Assembly: GCA_024689525.1 (NCBI GenBank)
Contig: JAILDI010000051.1
Location: 1-13,108 of the forward strand
Direction: 5' to 3'
Origin: Bacteroidales bacterium
GTDB lineage: Bacteria > Bacteroidota > Bacteroidia > Bacteroidales > UBA932
Length of the DNA stretch: 13,108 nucleotides
A model generated the notes under the pieces. The model had not been told where the DNA came from. It saw nothing but the letters and a program-made list of their open reading frames with translations, and ran no database searches. Made by a program: the position numbers and the translations under genes. Shown here in pieces: positions 11,482 through 13,108 of the stretch (the stretch's first letter is position 1; the number at the start of each line of letters is the position of its first letter).

Positions 11482-12012
11482 TTAGTTTTTCTTTTCTTCC
11501 AGGGTCTTCACTACCCCGGCGATTGTCTGACCGCCGGCGTTCTTAAGGGCGGAGATGACACTCTTGATAGGGGACTGCAGCAGAGCCACAATGTCTCCGA
11601 TAAGCTCCTCACGGGACTTGATATTGATGAGTTCCTCGAGTTTGTCGGCACCCACGAATGCGCATTCCTGTACATAGGCTGCTTTCAGTGCGGGTTTTTC
11701 CTTACCGGCCTTCACATACTTCTTGATGAGCTTGGCAGGAACTGCCGGAGCTTCGCAGTACATGACGGCGGTGTTGCCCTCGAGTGCGGGAACCAGGAGT
11801 TCGAGCTCCTTGTTTCCGGAACGTTCGATAACCTTGTGGAAAAGGGTATTCTTCACAACGGTGAGCTTGATGCCCTGGCCGAAGCAGTCGCGACGCAGCG
11901 ATGCTGTGTCCTCTGCGTTGAGGCCGGCGATGTCCACGAGGTAGAAGTTGGGGCACTTTGCGATGCTGGCTTCAATTGCCTCGATAACCTGCTGTTTCAT
12001 TTCCTTTTTCAT
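11482..12012 (-). CDS. rplJ: 50S ribosomal protein L10 (uL10)
   Basis: Base of the ribosomal stalk, 176 residues. It binds 23S rRNA through the N-terminal domain and L12 dimers through its C-terminal helix. Visible family features are the N-terminal FYLVDIAGLNAEDTASLRR and LTVVKNTLFHKVIE segments and a C-terminal Lys/Glu-rich helix ending VVKTLEEKKN. The annotated ATG is placed 7 bases after a strong AGGAGG, which supports it over the ATG four codons downstream. The rplA stop is only 17 bases upstream, so the long L10-binding leader found in E. coli and Bacillus has no room here. Confidence 0.98.
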   Translation of the reverse strand: MKKEMKQQVIEAIEASIAKCPNFYLVDIAGLNAEDTASLRRDCFGQGIKLTVVKNTLFHKVIERSGNKELELLVPALEGNTAVMYCEAPAVPAKLIKKYVKAGKEKPALKAAYVQECAFVGADKLEELINIKSREELIGDIVALLQSPIKSVISALKNAGGQTIAGVVKTLEEKKN

Positions 12013-12019
12013 ATCTCTT

Positions 12020-12025
12020 CCTCCT
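12020..12025 (-). promoter_or_regulatory. unusually strong Shine-Dalgarno sequence of rplJ
   Basis: The minus strand reads TGAGGAGGAAGAGATATG in front of rplJ: a full AGGAGG with 7 bases to the ATG. The starts of rpoC, rpoB, rplL and rplA show nothing comparable and have A/T-rich leaders instead, as expected in Bacteroidota where the ribosome largely ignores Shine-Dalgarno pairing. The element decides the rplJ start and may mark a special mode of control. Confidence 0.8.
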
Positions 12026-12029
12026 CAGA

Positions 12030-12728
12030 TTATTCGGCACTGAATGCCTTGGGATCCAACTTGATAGCGGGGCTCATAGTGGTGCAGATGGTGCAAGCCT
12101 TGAAATAGGTGCCCTTCAGAGCCTGAGGCTTCAGCTTCAGGACTGCACCGACGAATGCGCGTGCGTTTTCCGCGATCTTCTCGGGTTCGAACGAGATCTT
12201 GCCGATAGCGGCGTGGATGATACCGGTCTTGTCAACCTTGAAGTCGATCTTACCGCCCTTGACAGCCTTGACCGCAGCGGCGATGTCCATAGTGACAGTG
12301 CCGGTCTTGGGGTTAGGCATAAGGCCGCGGGGACCGAGGATACGGCCGATCTGACCGACCTTCGCCATAACGGAAGGGGTGCAGATGATCACATCGACAT
12401 CAGTCCAGCCATCTTTGATCTTCTGGATATATTCGTCCAGGCCCACATAGTCGGCGCCGGCTTCCTTTGCCTCGGTTTCCTTGTCCGGGGTGCAGAGTAC
12501 CAGCACGCGGACGGTCTTACCGGTTCCGTTGGGAAGGGTGACAACGCCACGGATCATCTGGTTGGCCTTACGGGGGTCCACACCCAGATTGGTGGTGATT
12601 TCAACCGATGCGTCGAACTTGGTATAGGTGATTTCCTTCAGGAGTGCGCATGCCTCGTCGAGGCTATAGACCTGGCTCTTGTCATACTTGGCAAGAACGG
12701 CTTTCTGGTTTTTAGTAAGCTTTGACAT
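12030..12728 (-). CDS. rplA: 50S ribosomal protein L1 (uL1)
   Basis: L1-stalk protein of the large subunit, 232 residues, complete. It binds 23S rRNA and helps release deacylated tRNA. In many bacteria it also represses the rplK-rplA message, but the region where such a site would be (upstream of rplK) is outside the window. The L1 signature [19 protein letters not shown] is at 129-146, and the usual two-domain pattern is intact. It starts 14 bases after rplK and its stop is 17 bases before rplJ, so all four ribosomal genes form one tight operon. Confidence 0.98.
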   Translation of the reverse strand: MSKLTKNQKAVLAKYDKSQVYSLDEACALLKEITYTKFDASVEITTNLGVDPRKANQMIRGVVTLPNGTGKTVRVLVLCTPDKETEAKEAGADYVGLDEYIQKIKDGWTDVDVIICTPSVMAKVGQIGRILGPRGLMPNPKTGTVTMDIAAAVKAVKGGKIDFKVDKTGIIHAAIGKISFEPEKIAENARAFVGAVLKLKPQALKGTYFKACTICTTMSPAIKLDPKAFSAE

Positions 12729-12742
12729 AATTCATGCGTATT

Positions 12743-13108
12743 TTAAAGGTTCTCCGGGAATTCGCCTTCCACCTTGATACCCATGCTGCGGGCGGTACCG
12801 GCAACCATTTTCATTGCCGATGCAATGGTGAAAGCGTTAAGGTCAGGCATTTTGGCCTGGGCGATCTCCTTCACCTGGTCCCAGGTGACGGAGGCTACCT
12901 TCTTGCGGTTGGGTTCGCCGGAGGCTTTCTGGATCTTGGCGGCTTCTTTGAGAGACACGGCCACGGGGGGCTGCTTCACCTCAAAGCTGAAGGATTTGTC
13001 GCTGAAGACGGTAATCACAACCGGGAGAACTTTACCGGCCTGGTCCTGGGTACGTGCATTGAACTGCTTGCAGAAGTCCATGATGTTGAGGCCCTTGGAA
13101 CCGAGTGC
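12743..13108 (-). CDS. rplK: 50S ribosomal protein L11 (uL11), 5' end outside window
   Basis: C-terminal 121 residues of L11, cut by the right window edge. The first visible residues, [20 protein letters not shown], match the conserved ALGxxGxNIMxFCK stretch near the N-terminus of L11, so roughly 25 residues are missing. The Met in that stretch is internal, not the start. The C-terminal rRNA-binding domain has the typical [17 protein letters not shown] and [14 protein letters not shown] segments. L11 forms the base of the GTPase-associated centre with L10 and is needed for stringent-response sensing. The upstream neighbour in this operon is normally nusG and secE, not visible here. Confidence 0.97.
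   Translation of the reverse strand, partial: ALGSKGLNIMDFCKQFNARTQDQAGKVLPVVITVFSDKSFSFEVKQPPVAVSLKEAAKIQKASGEPNRKKVASVTWDQVKEIAQAKMPDLNAFTIASAMKMVAGTARSMGIKVEGEFPENL

Noticed and set aside
11044..12108. A 354-codon open frame on the plus strand opposite rplL and rplJ
   Set aside because: It spans two real genes and their gap in antisense; its Cys/Gly-rich translation is the mirror of Ala-rich L12 codons.

Overview
The window comes from the chromosome of a member of the Bacteroidota, most likely of the order Bacteroidales. The evidence is the Bacteroidota-type RpoB and RpoC (1270 and 1416 residues), a NigD-like lipoprotein, an ECF sigma factor paired with an inner-membrane/outer-membrane fusion protein, and start regions that mostly lack Shine-Dalgarno sequences and are A/T-rich. 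I cannot fix the genus from the sequence alone.

Layout. Positions 1-129 are a leader. Positions 130-2627 (plus strand) hold a compact three-gene unit: a NigD-like lipoprotein, an ECF sigma factor, and a protein with a short cytoplasmic N-terminus, one transmembrane helix, a long Pro/Glu/Asp-rich periplasmic linker with EP[VI][VI]D heptads, and a C-terminal outer-membrane beta-barrel. Positions 2628-2881 are a convergent intergenic region with a 52-bp-period direct repeat, a 13-bp perfect hairpin and the strong terminator of the opposing operon. Positions 2882-13108 (minus strand) are the classical rplK-rplA-rplJ-rplL-rpoB-rpoC operon. It is transcribed right to left, rplK is cut by the window edge, and the promoter lies outside the window.

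The accessory part is the plus-strand unit. Its gene order and domain architecture match what I recall, from memory, as the dual membrane-spanning anti-sigma (Dma) systems of Bacteroides thetaiotaomicron. There an ECF21-type sigma factor (Das1) is held by a protein that crosses both membranes (Dma1), a NigD-like lipoprotein is associated, and the system controls outer-membrane vesicle formation. The inferred model is that the barrel senses the state of the outer membrane, the linker crosses the periplasm, and the cytoplasmic tail of about 40 residues holds or releases the sigma factor.

The minus-strand operon is conventional in gene content but has three regulatory points of interest. There is a strong hairpin plus U-tract between rplL and rpoB, which looks like an attenuator separating ribosomal-protein from RNA polymerase expression. 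There is no room for an L10 leader upstream of rplJ. A near-perfect Shine-Dalgarno sequence sits before rplJ only, which is unusual for this phylum.
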